Virus record (IMG/VR): IMGVR_UViG_3300031576_000001
Span: 248,001-312,000 of that record
Length of the DNA: 64,000 nucleotides
Strand: one strand, 5' to 3'
Source: a virus
Shown: positions 7,632 through 15,928 of the stretch, piece by piece
Numbering within the stretch: position 1 is the first letter of the stretch
Layout of the letters: each line of letters starts with the position of its first letter
Notes under the pieces: generated by a model
The model's input: only the letters and a program-made list of their open reading frames with translations
Told to the model about the DNA's origin: nothing
The model's database searches: none
Translations under genes and position numbers: made by a program

Positions 7632-10600
7632 TTGGCCAGGCTCGCGTCAAAAGCACTCGGGGGTTTTTACAAAACGCCCACCCACCTTGTCCCTCTCATC
7701 GCGGGCAAGATCGCCCTCCCTTCGCTGGACAGGACGGCCAGCTACAGCCTCATGGACCCTTGCGCTGGCAAGGGTGAGGCTGTCTCGCTACTCTGGTCCA
7801 CGCTGGTTGGTGGCAACACGGTGAGCGGACCCAAGGTCAGCTTGTACCTCTGTGAAATGGAGCGGGTACGCGCCGCAGAGGCTAAGCAAGCGGGCCAGTC
7901 CGTGGGAGCTAACTACCGCGCCAGCGTCTACCTCCACGGTGACGCTTTCAGGTCGAACTACACCCGGAGCGACAAAGAGGGAGTCTCTCTCCTCTACCTC
8001 AACCCTCCCTATGACACGGACCCCGTGATGGGTAGGCTAGAGGAGAGGTTCCTAGCCAGGTTCACGGGCGCGCTCTGTGTGGGCGGGGTGTTGGTCTTCC
8101 TGGTCCCCTTCTACGCGCTGGCGGCTTCCGCCCGGACCCTGGCCACGGAGTACCAAAACCTCTCGTGCTTCGCATTTCCTGAGAAAGACTTCGCGGTGTT
8201 CAAGCAAGTCGTTCTCTTCGCGGAAAAGCGCGAGGCTCCCCTCATGGCACCCGACGCGGGCACACTGGCTCAGGTTGAGTCGTGGTCTCGGGGGGAGTGC
8301 CTGGCTACGCTGGACGCTACCGGGGGCGCGGTTGTCACTGTTCCAGCGGCGGCGTCGTGGTATGGCGCGGCGTTCAAGTGGGAAATGCGTCCTGTGGACC
8401 TGTCTACAATCGCGGGCAAGGTCAAGGGTTGGTCCGCCATGGACCGCCGGGGCGTCATGGCACCCATTGCAGGCTACAACCCTCTCGGTGAGCCCTTGCT
8501 GGACCGCCATTACCCGGTAGCTGTACCCCCCAAGGCGGCTCACATTGCCACGGGGATTGCAGCGGGCGTCTTCAACGGCTGCAAGGTCACCCCTGACCGC
8601 AAAGAGGCGGTGCTACCTACCCTCCTCGTCAAGGGCGCCTTTGACCGGGAGTGGAAGAAGGTTGAGGAGAAGAAAGACAAGAACGGCAACGTCAAGGGGG
8701 TTATCGAGGTACAGCAGCCCCAGCTAAAGGTCACGGTCCTTGACCTCACGACCCACCAATTCGTCACCCTCAAGGCGGGCGAGGAGGGTTCTTGGGAGCA
8801 GGGTTTGCAGGGTATGACCACGGGTGACTTGCTCAGGGAATACGGCGGGGGGCTCATGGGTGCCTTGCTCAAGCAATGCCCCGTCATGCACGATCCTAGC
8901 CGGGAGGGTGACAACTTCACGCTGCCCACCATGGCGCGCGAGCTTTACCCTGCGCAAGCCAGCGCGGCGCGTGCTTGCGTTACCCTCCTCGGGGGGTTGG
9001 GCGTTCCTTACCGCGCTCGCAAGGGCAAGGCTGCTTTTCTCCTGGGGGAGGTGGGTTCAGGGAAATCTATTTGCGCGCTTACCACGATCAAGGCGATTGG
9101 CGCCAAGCGCCCCCTGATTCTCTGCCCGCCTCACTTGCTGGACTCGTGGAAAGAGCAAGTCAAGCTCTCTTGCCCTGATGTTACGGTGGCAGTACTCACG
9201 GACGTGGAGTCTGTTCAAGCGTGGGCTAAGGACACCACCCCCGGGATTGCGCTTCTGTCCAGGGAAACCGCCAAGCTCTCTCATGGGTACGAGGGTCTTA
9301 CCGGGACGTGCCCGGGTTGTGGGGCGGTCATCCCAACCTCTGCGGAAGATAACGTCAAGAAACGCTTGTGCTGCACGGCGCGCACCGTGAAACCCAGGGA
9401 AGCCGTCACCCATGAGGCACACAAGCTAGCGCTCATCCTGTCCAAGTACGTGCCAGAAAACGAGACAGTCAACCAGATCCTCGGCGGGCGCGTCTTGCAA
9501 CGCTACCTCCTGGGTAAGAAAGAGAAGCCCGCGGACAAAGCCGGTTTGCACCAAGAGGGGGGGCTGCTTAGCCTGTTCGTCTGGCTAGGCGCCAGGCTCG
9601 ACGACGCCAAATACCACCGTCCCTTTGCGCTGGTGGCTTCCTGGGTCAAGGACCGTGATGCGCTGGGTAAGGCTATCTTCTGGGCTTACCTGGAGAGCTA
9701 CGCTCGCGACAGCGGAAGCTACGGGCATGAGGCTGATCTGCGCGGTATCCTGCGGGGCTGCTTGGTTTTTGTTCCGGGCTACCAAGCGATTGCCTCTGAG
9801 CTAGCTACACACTGCCCCGAGTCGCGTGGGTACGGCGCTCTAATCTCGGTGTGGACGACTTGGCTTGAGGAGGTGGAGTCCCAAGAAAACGGAGAGGGCG
9901 ATACGGGATACAGGCGCTCGGAATGGCAGAAAACCAGCGAGGGCTGGGTCTACAACAAGATCCTGCTTGGCACGGCGGCTTGCCTGACCACCACGCTCGA
10001 AATCCTGGCTCAGGCTGGCAAGTGGTCAATCAAGGAAGGGTGCGGGGAGCGTCTGTACCAGGCGGCCGCCTCACCTAAGAGGTATCCTCTGGCTACCCTG
10101 ATCTCTCGTAAGTACCCTCGCGCGTTTGACTTTCTGATCTGTGATGAGGCGCACGAAAATAACTCGGAGGTGGCTGCCCAAGCCAAAGCGGCGCACCGTC
10201 TCATGGGTTTGGGCCACCCGACGCTGTGTCTCACGGGTAGTGTGATGAATGGTTACGCCCGTAGCCTCTTCGCTAACCTCTGGCAAGTCAACCCTTCCTT
10301 TCGTGCGGAGTTTGACCGGGACGAGGCTCAGGCGTTCGTTGACCGGTACGGCTACCGCAAGCGGCTTGTCGAGGATCGCGACAAAGACACCAAAGAGGTT
10401 GTGGAGTACGGCTCCATGTCCGACCGGGTTGAGTGCCGGGAGAAGATGCTGGGCGAGACCCCCGGTGTGCTCCCCCTCTTGGTGCTGAAGCACTTGCTTA
10501 GGTGCAGCGTGACGTTGCACAAGGCGGACCTCCAGGTGCATATACCCCCCTGCAAGGAAGAGCGAGTCATGGTCCAGCCCTCCCCGGAGCAAGCCAGCAA

Positions 10601-11438
10601 CCTCCTCTACTTGCAGGGTCGGCTGATTGACCAGATCAGGGCGGATATGTTCGACCCGGGGAGGGCTGGCAAGCTGTGGGGGCAGCTTAGCGAGCTTCCC
10701 TCCTACCTGGACCGCGCCACGCGGGACGTGGGTAAGAGCCCCGGGCGCCAGACCTACGACATAACCTACCCGGAGTCCATGGATTACGAGCTAGTGGCTA
10801 GCGTTGACGCGCTCCCCACGTCCACCGTGCTCCCCAAGGAAACCTGGCTCCTTGATACGGTCGAGAAAGAGCTAGCCGAAGGGCGTAACGTGATGGTCTT
10901 TGCCTGGCACGTTGACCTCTTGCCCCGGCTGCAACGGCTCTTGCAGGACAAGCTAGGCGAGGTTGTGCCTGTGCTCAACCCGGACAAGGTGACCACGGGC
11001 AAGCGCCAGGCGTGGATTGAGAAGGAAGTCACCAAGAAGAACCGCAGGGTGCTCATCGTCAACCCCGTTGCGGTTCAGACGGGTCTCAATAGCCTCACGC
11101 ATTTCTCGACCGTGGTTTGGTTTGAGAACCCCGCTTGTAACCCCGTCGTCTACCGCCAGGCTAACGGGCGGATCGACCGTATCGGTCAAACCAAGGCTAC
11201 CCGGGTTCTCTTCCCCGTGTACGACATGACCCTTTGCAGCGCTCTCCACAAGCTCTTGCTTCACAAGGTGGCGGTCTCGCTGGCTACGGACGGCTTGGAT
11301 AACGAGGCTACCCTGGCAGCGGCGGGTCTGGGCGAGTCTACGGGGCTCACGGGTCTCTCGGTCGGTAAGCAGCTTTATGACATCATCACCAACAAGGTCA
11401 GGCTGCGCGGGCAGGACGAGAAATACGACTTGTGCTAA
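7632..11438 (+). CDS. DNA adenine methyltransferase fused to SNF2-type helicase (DarB-like)
   Basis: 1268 aa, TTG start. The N terminus (ARLASKALGGFYKTPTHL) matches the opening of DUF6094-type methyltransferases. DPCAGKGEA is the SAM-binding motif and LNPPYD (residues ~120) the N6-adenine catalytic NPPY. A superfamily-2 helicase follows: Walker A GEVGSGKS at about residue 470, CPPHLLDSWK, a CxxC...CC insertion near 560-580, DEAH box LICDEAHE near 840, and the C-terminal lobe with TGLNSL and QANGRIDRIGQTK (motif VI). Phage fusions of this kind (for example DarB of P1) are linked to protection from host restriction or to DNA modification. The largest enzyme in the window; complete and apparently intact. 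Confidence 0.88.
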   Translation: MARLASKALGGFYKTPTHLVPLIAGKIALPSLDRTASYSLMDPCAGKGEAVSLLWSTLVGGNTVSGPKVSLYLCEMERVRAAEAKQAGQSVGANYRASVYLHGDAFRSNYTRSDKEGVSLLYLNPPYDTDPVMGRLEERFLARFTGALCVGGVLVFLVPFYALAASARTLATEYQNLSCFAFPEKDFAVFKQVVLFAEKREAPLMAPDAGTLAQVESWSRGECLATLDATGGAVVTVPAAASWYGAAFKWEMRPVDLSTIAGKVKGWSAMDRRGVMAPIAGYNPLGEPLLDRHYPVAVPPKAAHIATGIAAGVFNGCKVTPDRKEAVLPTLLVKGAFDREWKKVEEKKDKNGNVKGVIEVQQPQLKVTVLDLTTHQFVTLKAGEEGSWEQGLQGMTTGDLLREYGGGLMGALLKQCPVMHDPSREGDNFTLPTMARELYPAQASAARACVTLLGGLGVPYRARKGKAAFLLGEVGSGKSICALTTIKAIGAKRPLILCPPHLLDSWKEQVKLSCPDVTVAVLTDVESVQAWAKDTTPGIALLSRETAKLSHGYEGLTGTCPGCGAVIPTSAEDNVKKRLCCTARTVKPREAVTHEAHKLALILSKYVPENETVNQILGGRVLQRYLLGKKEKPADKAGLHQEGGLLSLFVWLGARLDDAKYHRPFALVASWVKDRDALGKAIFWAYLESYARDSGSYGHEADLRGILRGCLVFVPGYQAIASELATHCPESRGYGALISVWTTWLEEVESQENGEGDTGYRRSEWQKTSEGWVYNKILLGTAACLTTTLEILAQAGKWSIKEGCGERLYQAAASPKRYPLATLISRKYPRAFDFLICDEAHENNSEVAAQAKAAHRLMGLGHPTLCLTGSVMNGYARSLFANLWQVNPSFRAEFDRDEAQAFVDRYGYRKRLVEDRDKDTKEVVEYGSMSDRVECREKMLGETPGVLPLLVLKHLLRCSVTLHKADLQVHIPPCKEERVMVQPSPEQASNLLYLQGRLIDQIRADMFDPGRAGKLWGQLSELPSYLDRATRDVGKSPGRQTYDITYPESMDYELVASVDALPTSTVLPKETWLLDTVEKELAEGRNVMVFAWHVDLLPRLQRLLQDKLGEVVPVLNPDKVTTGKRQAWIEKEVTKKNRRVLIVNPVAVQTGLNSLTHFSTVVWFENPACNPVVYRQANGRIDRIGQTKATRVLFPVYDMTLCSALHKLLLHKVAVSLATDGLDNEATLAAAGLGESTGLTGLSVGKQLYDIITNKVRLRGQDEKYDLC

Positions 11439-11477
11439 GAGGGAGGGGCGGCAATCAATACCCAAGGCACAAGCACC

Positions 11478-11864
11478 ATGATAAAAACCGGTAGCCCCCT
11501 CTTCAACGCTGTAACTCAAAGGCTCTCCCCCGAGGTTTGGGCTCGCAAGGTCGCCTGGCTCACTCAGGAAGAGATCACAGAGAGAGGACGCCTGGAGGGC
11601 GAAAGTTTGCTCGCCGCGGGGCGCCTCTTGCAAAGGGAAGAACGCCCCCTGGGCGAGTCCTCTTGGCACTTGAGCGGTACGCCCACCAACGTCACGGACC
11701 TTTGTGAGCGATTGGTTCAGTGGACCTGTCAACCCCTCCCCAGTTTGCGTACAGAATACGCTGTCAAGTCTGCCAGCGCCGAGGACTTGACGTTAGCTCG
11801 TGCTGAGAAGCTGGTTCCCTCTCCCCTCTCAGGGGGTAACCAGCTTGCGCGGGCCTTGACCTGA
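11478..11864 (+). CDS. Hypothetical protein downstream of the helicase
   Basis: 128 aa (MIKTGSPLFNAVTQRLS), helical and charged. The middle (WHLSGTPTNVTDLCERLVQW) looks like real coding sequence; no family recognised. Its last 136 bp overlap the convergent gene 11729-13042, one of the longest convergent overlaps here. Confidence 0.55.
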   Translation: MIKTGSPLFNAVTQRLSPEVWARKVAWLTQEEITERGRLEGESLLAAGRLLQREERPLGESSWHLSGTPTNVTDLCERLVQWTCQPLPSLRTEYAVKSASAEDLTLARAEKLVPSPLSGGNQLARALT

Positions 11865-13042
11865 GCATCTAGCCCACTGTCCGCGATGAACTTCAAACAA
11901 GCAAGGTGCGCGGCATGGTCTGCCCAGTCGCTTGACTGTGGACCGATGGGGTAGGAGGGTTGCCAGTGCATCCTTAGCCGGTGCAAGCTCTCCGTGAAAG
12001 CAGCGAACTCTCCCATGACCCGGATGTGACGCTTCTTGAACCTGCCCTTGTCATGTAGAAGCGAGAGGTGCTTCCCCACGCCCACCTGAAACGGCAGCGT
12101 GCGGACAAGGATCTCGCCTACCGCTGTGTTGCCCGACGTGTAGCTGAAGATGTCAAAGAAATCCAAAGGCTGGGGGCGCTCTTTGAGCATCTTGAAGTGC
12201 TGCTCGACCTCGGCGGCGTAGGTTTGGGCTTGCTCGTCCCAGTCTTTCAGGTGCGAGAGGTTCACCATGATACGCCACACGTCCTCACGGATCATGGCAG
12301 ACTGAACCTGTAGCTTGCGTGACTTCCCTACGGGCGGTGTCGCGGCAGTGTCCTCTACGGTCGAGAAGACGCGCAGAACAGGGTGACCGTGGTTCTCTGC
12401 TTCGCCCGTGATGACACAGGGGTACCGCAGAGAGACCACCGGGGCGACACAAGCCAACTGTCGAGCAACCTCAGCTTGGTCATAAGAGACCCACCGGACC
12501 CGGCACTCGTTGGCGCCCGCGCGAGTCACGGCAAAGCCTGCCGCCTCACCCCCATTGTAAAGGGGGTACGTAGAGAGGAGTTTTTCGAGGCGGCGCCTTG
12601 TGACGACGCCGGGGGGGAGCTTATCTTTAGCGCCGGTAAGCTCCTGGGTGCGCTGGGCTAGCCTCTTGGCGGCACGCTCAAAGCCAGCGTCATGGACCCT
12701 TACGCGCCCTTCCCAGAGGGTTTCCATGAACTGCTCAAAGGTCCAGGTCTTCTTGGCGGGGGGGTCGTGGTACTTGTTTGGACCCCACCCCCTCTCAACC
12801 AGATCCAGCTTGAAGCCTTCAAGCCAGGTCTCGCAGACAATGGCATCCCCGGGGTGAATGTCCTCGATCCTCCCGTAACCGTTGTACTTTGCCTGGATAG
12901 GGGGGGTGCGAGGGAACCACAGCCCGTTAGCCTCACGGGGGCGTGCCCTGTAGGGGTTCTGGGTGAGAAGCAACACCATCACAGGGTCGCCTCCGTGGAT
13001 GGGGAGCCCGCTGGCGGCGCACGGCATGGAGAAAGATCCCAT
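11729..13042 (-). CDS. Conserved-type hypothetical protein (MxCxxxGLPIxxGD family)
   Basis: 437 aa from ATG at 13042. The N-terminal segment SMPCAASGLPIHGGDPVMV followed by NPYRARP, LWFPRTPPI and YNGYGRIED matches a family I associate with phage and bacterial proteins of unknown function that start with Cys-x-GLPI and contain a YNDYGSIE-like motif. The rest is mixed, with no catalytic signature. The start is fixed by a GTG-TACTGT box ending seven bases upstream. The 3' end runs 136 bp antisense into 11478-11864. Confidence 0.65.
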   Translation of the reverse strand: MGSFSMPCAASGLPIHGGDPVMVLLLTQNPYRARPREANGLWFPRTPPIQAKYNGYGRIEDIHPGDAIVCETWLEGFKLDLVERGWGPNKYHDPPAKKTWTFEQFMETLWEGRVRVHDAGFERAAKRLAQRTQELTGAKDKLPPGVVTRRRLEKLLSTYPLYNGGEAAGFAVTRAGANECRVRWVSYDQAEVARQLACVAPVVSLRYPCVITGEAENHGHPVLRVFSTVEDTAATPPVGKSRKLQVQSAMIREDVWRIMVNLSHLKDWDEQAQTYAAEVEQHFKMLKERPQPLDFFDIFSYTSGNTAVGEILVRTLPFQVGVGKHLSLLHDKGRFKKRHIRVMGEFAAFTESLHRLRMHWQPSYPIGPQSSDWADHAAHLACLKFIADSGLDAQVKARASWLPPERGEGTSFSARANVKSSALADLTAYSVRKLGRG

Positions 13043-13049
13043 GGACGCA

Positions 13050-13058
13050 ACAGTACAC
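13050..13058 (-). promoter_or_regulatory. GTG-TACTGT promoter-like box
   Basis: Ends seven bases before the ATG at 13042, giving leaderless geometry. Confidence 0.6.
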
Positions 13059-13069
13059 CAAGATTCTCG

Positions 13070-13098
13070 TGAACTCCAGAACCAGCACAACGTAAGAG
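13070..13098 (+). promoter_or_regulatory. Class-A promoter TGAACT-N17-TAAGAG
   Basis: TGAACT 13070-13075, 17 bases, TAAGAG 13093-13098, ATG five bases later at 13104. Confidence 0.65.
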
Positions 13099-13103
13099 GG
13101 GTT

Positions 13104-13312
13104 ATGAACACCACGATCTACGTTACGCACTACCACAAGGAGTGCAGGGTGACTCGCAACAAGTGGTCCATCGACCCATACCGCTGGGTCGATGGACCAC
13201 TTTGACCCCTACCAGACCGGGGGCACTTCGTGTTCACCCGCACGGCGGACGGGCGCCTGTGGTGCATGGTCACGGACAAGGAAACCCGGGACGCCGTGCT
13301 GGCGACCCGCTG
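13104..13312 (+). pseudogene. Small gene broken by a templated palindrome; paralogue of 13393-13605
   Basis: The frame starts MNTTIYVTHYHKECRVTRNK, hits TGA at 13203-13205, then continues in the same frame as FVFTRTADGRLWCMVTDKE to a TGA at 13310-13312. The intact neighbour has FTFTCTADGTVWVKVSDPA at the same place. The missing middle is readable in the +1 frame (DHFDPYQTGG, matching EVNPYASGG), so two opposite one-base changes, a gained G near 13193 and a lost G near 13242, explain the break. The gained G completes a perfect 18-bp palindrome (13161-13202). It keeps a class-A promoter, so it may be recently broken or misassembled. Function unknown. Confidence 0.65.
13161..13202. repeat. Perfect 18-bp inverted repeat with 6-nt loop
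   Basis: Arms AAGTGGTCCATCGACCCA (13161-13178) and its exact complement (13185-13202), loop TACCGC. Entirely inside the small gene; the premature TGA follows at once. Confidence 0.9.
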
Positions 13313-13318
13313 AGAGGG

Positions 13319-13353
13319 TTCCCTAGCCAGGGGGGCACACGCTGGCTAGGGAA
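13319..13353 (+). terminator. Hairpin terminator between the two paralogues
   Basis: Arms TTCCCTAGCCAG (13319-13330) and CTGGCTAGGGAA (13342-13353), 12 bp, between the first gene's stop and the next promoter. No long T run follows. Confidence 0.6.
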
Positions 13354-13358
13354 AGTCG

Positions 13359-13387
13359 TGAATCCTGAGAGAGCCTCAGCGTAAGAG
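13359..13387 (+). promoter_or_regulatory. Class-A promoter TGAATC-N17-TAAGAG
   Basis: TGAATC 13359-13364, 17 bases, TAAGAG 13382-13387, ATG five bases later at 13393. Confidence 0.7.
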
Positions 13388-13392
13388 AGGTT

Positions 13393-13605
13393 ATGAAACC
13401 CATCGAAACCACCTACGCCGGCAAGAAGTACCTCATCACCCAGACCAAGTGGTCTACGGACATTATGGTCTGGGTGGAGTCTGAGGTGAACCCCTACGCC
13501 TCGGGGGGCTCTTTCACGTTCACCTGTACCGCGGACGGTACGGTGTGGGTCAAGGTCTCCGACCCGGCGCTGTACGAAAAGGTCATGGCCCGCGCCGGCT
13601 TCTGA
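13393..13605 (+). CDS. Small beta-rich protein with own promoter
   Basis: 70 aa (MKPIETTYAGKKYLITQTKW). Alternating hydrophobic strands and a TADGTVWVKV hairpin suggest a small beta-barrel or SH3-like fold. It is the intact copy of the duplicated gene at 13104. It is directly controlled by a class-A promoter, ATG five bases from TAAGAG, so probably leaderless. Function unknown. The last 112 bp overlap the convergent gene 13494-14366. Confidence 0.7.
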   Translation: MKPIETTYAGKKYLITQTKWSTDIMVWVESEVNPYASGGSFTFTCTADGTVWVKVSDPALYEKVMARAGF

Positions 13606-14366
13606 CGGACTAAGACCGGCTGACGGAGAACACGGAGCACGCCTTGGTGTGAGATGAGCTTGGCTAGCTTAGGGTCTCTCAGCACGTCGTGAAGGTGCGT
13701 AGCCACGCCGTTGACCTCGCACCACAGGGAGACGAGGATTACGGTCTGACTGTAATCTGTATGCTTGCGCCCGTGGCGGAAGCCTCTTCCTTGGATGAGC
13801 CGTAGGTACTGCTTGGTTTTCGGGTCTTTGACCAGGGAGGCAATCGCCTCACCCTTCATTCCGAGGTAGCTCAGCCCCTCAAAGTGCCAGCCGTAGTTTA
13901 CAGCGTCCTCCGCAGAGCCTACTTTTAGCTCGTTGTCGATGAGCCAGTGCTTGCCCACGGTAGACACGATAGTGCCCAGAGGGAGGTCAGCGGGCAGCAA
14001 GGCGTCAATCTTGCGACTGTGCTCGATCATGGCCTCCGTGGACGAGGTTATGGCTCTGTTTCTGGGGGGGAGAGTGTAGCCCCGGTTGAGCCAGATAAGG
14101 TCTGCCAGCTTGGCGGTAAGCAGGGAGCACTCTAGCGCGTCGGCTATCCTCTGTTGCAGAGAGGCGCTGGCGTTGACCCGCACCCCGTTGACTTTCAGGG
14201 CGTCAGCGTAGACCCACACGGTAAGCTCGGTCCCTGTGTCCTTGTCTTGCACGTAGAGGGGGGCTAGGGTGGCTTCATACCTCCCGGCTCGTACCTCAGC
14301 CAGGATGTAATCCTCTCGTGCTTGCAGTGTACTTGGAAAACCCATGAGCCCAACAGAGTCAGTCAT
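13494..14366 (-). CDS. Conserved-type hypothetical protein (KHWLIDN / AVNYGWHF)
   Basis: 290 aa from ATG at 14366, with a TAGGGT box five bases upstream; the ATG at 14345 is an alternative that would share a CATG with the divergent gene. The core GKHWLIDNELKVGSAEDAV, NYGWHF, and a final KHTDYSQTVILV then LHDVLRDP block look conserved and resemble bacterial proteins of unknown function, possibly an amidase- or peptidase-like fold. The last ~35 residues run antisense through 13393-13605; a one-base shift near 13620 would instead stop at a TAG, so the true C terminus may be shorter. Confidence 0.6.
   Translation of the reverse strand: MTDSVGLMGFPSTLQAREDYILAEVRAGRYEATLAPLYVQDKDTGTELTVWVYADALKVNGVRVNASASLQQRIADALECSLLTAKLADLIWLNRGYTLPPRNRAITSSTEAMIEHSRKIDALLPADLPLGTIVSTVGKHWLIDNELKVGSAEDAVNYGWHFEGLSYLGMKGEAIASLVKDPKTKQYLRLIQGRGFRHGRKHTDYSQTVILVSLWCEVNGVATHLHDVLRDPKLAKLISHQGVLRVLRQPVLVRQKPARAMTFSYSAGSETLTHTVPSAVQVNVKEPPEA
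14327..14335 (+). promoter_or_regulatory. GTG-TACTTG promoter-like box
   Basis: Ends eight bases before the ATG at 14344, inside the divergent gene. Confidence 0.4.
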
Positions 14367-14817
14367 AAAGCACCCTACCAATAGGCAGGCAAAAGAGCTT
14401 CTTAGCGGGGCTACCGTCACCACGGTCAGCGGCACGAACCCCCTCACCTTGACGCTATCGAGGGGAGGTCTGAGTTACAGTGTCACGGTAGGCAACCTGA
14501 CCAACCTGAGCAAGCTGAAGAGTACGCCGGACCCAGAGAGGGTTTTTTATGCCTCTCTGGGCTTCTTGTTGACCAGTAGCAGCCTACACGCGGTTCTGAC
14601 CGAGCCTGAGAGCGTGTTGGTCTTCGTGGTGTCTGCGACGCACTTTGGGTGGAAAGACAAGGCCAGCGGGCGAGCCTGGCTTATCAAGGCAGAAAGGTGT
14701 GGTCAGTGGTGGAAGCTGACCAGAACAGCCCCGGGGCGCAAGGTACTAAAGCAGGCGCTACGCCAGGGGGAGGGGTGGGAAGCCTTCTTGAAGGCGCACC
14801 AGCCTGAAAAGGTGTAA
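14344..14817 (+). CDS. Hypothetical protein
   Basis: 157 aa (MSPTESVIKHPTNRQAKELL). Thr/Ser-rich beta strands in the first half (SYSVTVGNLTNLSKL), then a basic helical end. No family recognised. Its TAA stop is also the TAA of the GTG-TAAGCT box driving the next gene. Confidence 0.65.
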   Translation: MSPTESVIKHPTNRQAKELLSGATVTTVSGTNPLTLTLSRGGLSYSVTVGNLTNLSKLKSTPDPERVFYASLGFLLTSSSLHAVLTEPESVLVFVVSATHFGWKDKASGRAWLIKAERCGQWWKLTRTAPGRKVLKQALRQGEGWEAFLKAHQPEKV

Positions 14818-14820
14818 GCT
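14812..14820 (+). promoter_or_regulatory. GTG-TAAGCT promoter-like box
   Basis: TAAGCT 14815-14820 overlaps the previous stop codon and ends six bases before a GTG start at 14827. Confidence 0.6.
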
Positions 14821-14826
14821 CTCTTG

Positions 14827-15361
14827 GTGACACCAACTGAGCCCAATGTACTGACGAAGGAGCGCACGCTAACGCTGGGCAGGGACGTGACCACAGAGAG
14901 CACGTTCGAGATTGTTAGCGAAGAGGCACCCCTAGTGGGGGAGACGTACAAGGTGTTTGGTGACACTGTAATTGTCACCCACGTAGCAAAGGGCCCACCA
15001 GCGCTCAGGAACCCGCCCCCCTCCTTTCCCTGTGTGGCTTGTCCGTCTACGGGCACCCTACCGCGGGCTCCTGTTGACAGGGGCAGTGTTGGAAAAGATC
15101 CCGCCGAAGAGGTACGAGCACCTGGCAAGGGTTCTCTGTCAAAAGGGCAGCAAGCCCGCCGAAGAGCCTGACGTGGGTTCATGGTGGACCACGCCAGACA
15201 CAAAGACCGCGGAGGGGTGTACCGTTACCTCCCTGGTGCTCACCCTTGTCAAGGTGTTTCCTCGCGAGGGGGGCAAGGATTACTGGGAAGTCATCGTCAG
15301 TAGTTCCTCCGCAGTACCGCCCCCGCGAGCGGGTTTCCTTGTCTCCCTGGCTCAGGGCTGA
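14827..15361 (+). pseudogene. Hypothetical gene split by a +1 shift at a C6 run
   Basis: Frame one from GTG 14827 reads naturally (TPTEPNVLTKERTLTLGRDV ... VTHVAKGPPALRNPP) but then turns into Arg/Ser-rich nonsense ending at 15171. Frame two from just after a run of six Cs (15015-15020) reads naturally (PPFPVWLVRLRAPYRGLLL ... RYEHLARVLCQKG ... YWEVIVSSS) to the TGA at 15361. Joined, they make one ~178-aa protein. A homopolymer error, a real frameshift, or a programmed +1 shift at CCC-CCC are all possible. No family recognised. Confidence 0.55.
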
Positions 15362-15367
15362 AACCCT

Positions 15368-15928
15368 ATGGCTCTACTTTCCGTTGTGCTCCCCCCTGAC
15401 GTTGCCAGGCTCCTTTCCACCCTAGACGTGCCCGGGGAACGTGCCTCGGATCATCACGTAACCTTGGTGTATCCGGGTAAGACATTGCCATTTGAGGCGA
15501 GCCTGGCTTACATAGGGGCAACCAACAAGGCGCTCTCCGGGCTGAAACCCTTCACGGTCACGGTGAACGCTGTAGGTACTTTTGCGGCCAAGGACGGCAA
15601 GGTGCCAGTGGTCGCCAAGGTCGAGGGCGAGGCTTTGCATGACCTGAGAGAGCGCCTGGTCAAGGCGCTAGACGAGGCTAGTGTGGAGTATGACACCACC
15701 TACAAGGACTATAGGCCCCACGTCACCCTGGCGTTTGCTGAGGCAAAGGACGTAGGATTCATGCAGACCCTACCCTCTCCGGTGACGTGGGGTGTATCCG
15801 AGGTAGCTTTCTGGGGAGGCAGTGAGGGCGCCAGCGGTATCCAGGTGACGTTTCCCTTGCTCTTGGCGAAGAGGGTGGCGTCTAACTACCTGCGCAGAGG
15901 GGCAAGGTATCCAGTACAACGCGGCTAG
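15368..15928 (+). CDS. 2H phosphoesterase / LigT-like RNA 2'-5' ligase family
   Basis: 186 aa. Two HxT motifs define the 2H superfamily: HHVTLVYPGK near residue 29 and RPHVTLAFAE near residue 118. These enzymes open cyclic phosphates or act on 2'-5' linked RNA and, in phages, can also degrade cyclic or 2'-5' oligonucleotide alarm signals. Together with the RNA ligase at 50713-51747 it hints at an RNA repair or anti-defence set. Ends in TAG with a 47-bp convergent overlap. Confidence 0.85.
   Translation: MALLSVVLPPDVARLLSTLDVPGERASDHHVTLVYPGKTLPFEASLAYIGATNKALSGLKPFTVTVNAVGTFAAKDGKVPVVAKVEGEALHDLRERLVKALDEASVEYDTTYKDYRPHVTLAFAEAKDVGFMQTLPSPVTWGVSEVAFWGGSEGASGIQVTFPLLLAKRVASNYLRRGARYPVQRG

Noticed and set aside
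10953-11732. 259-aa minus-strand frame
   Set aside because: Lies opposite conserved helicase motifs of the methyltransferase-SNF2 gene.
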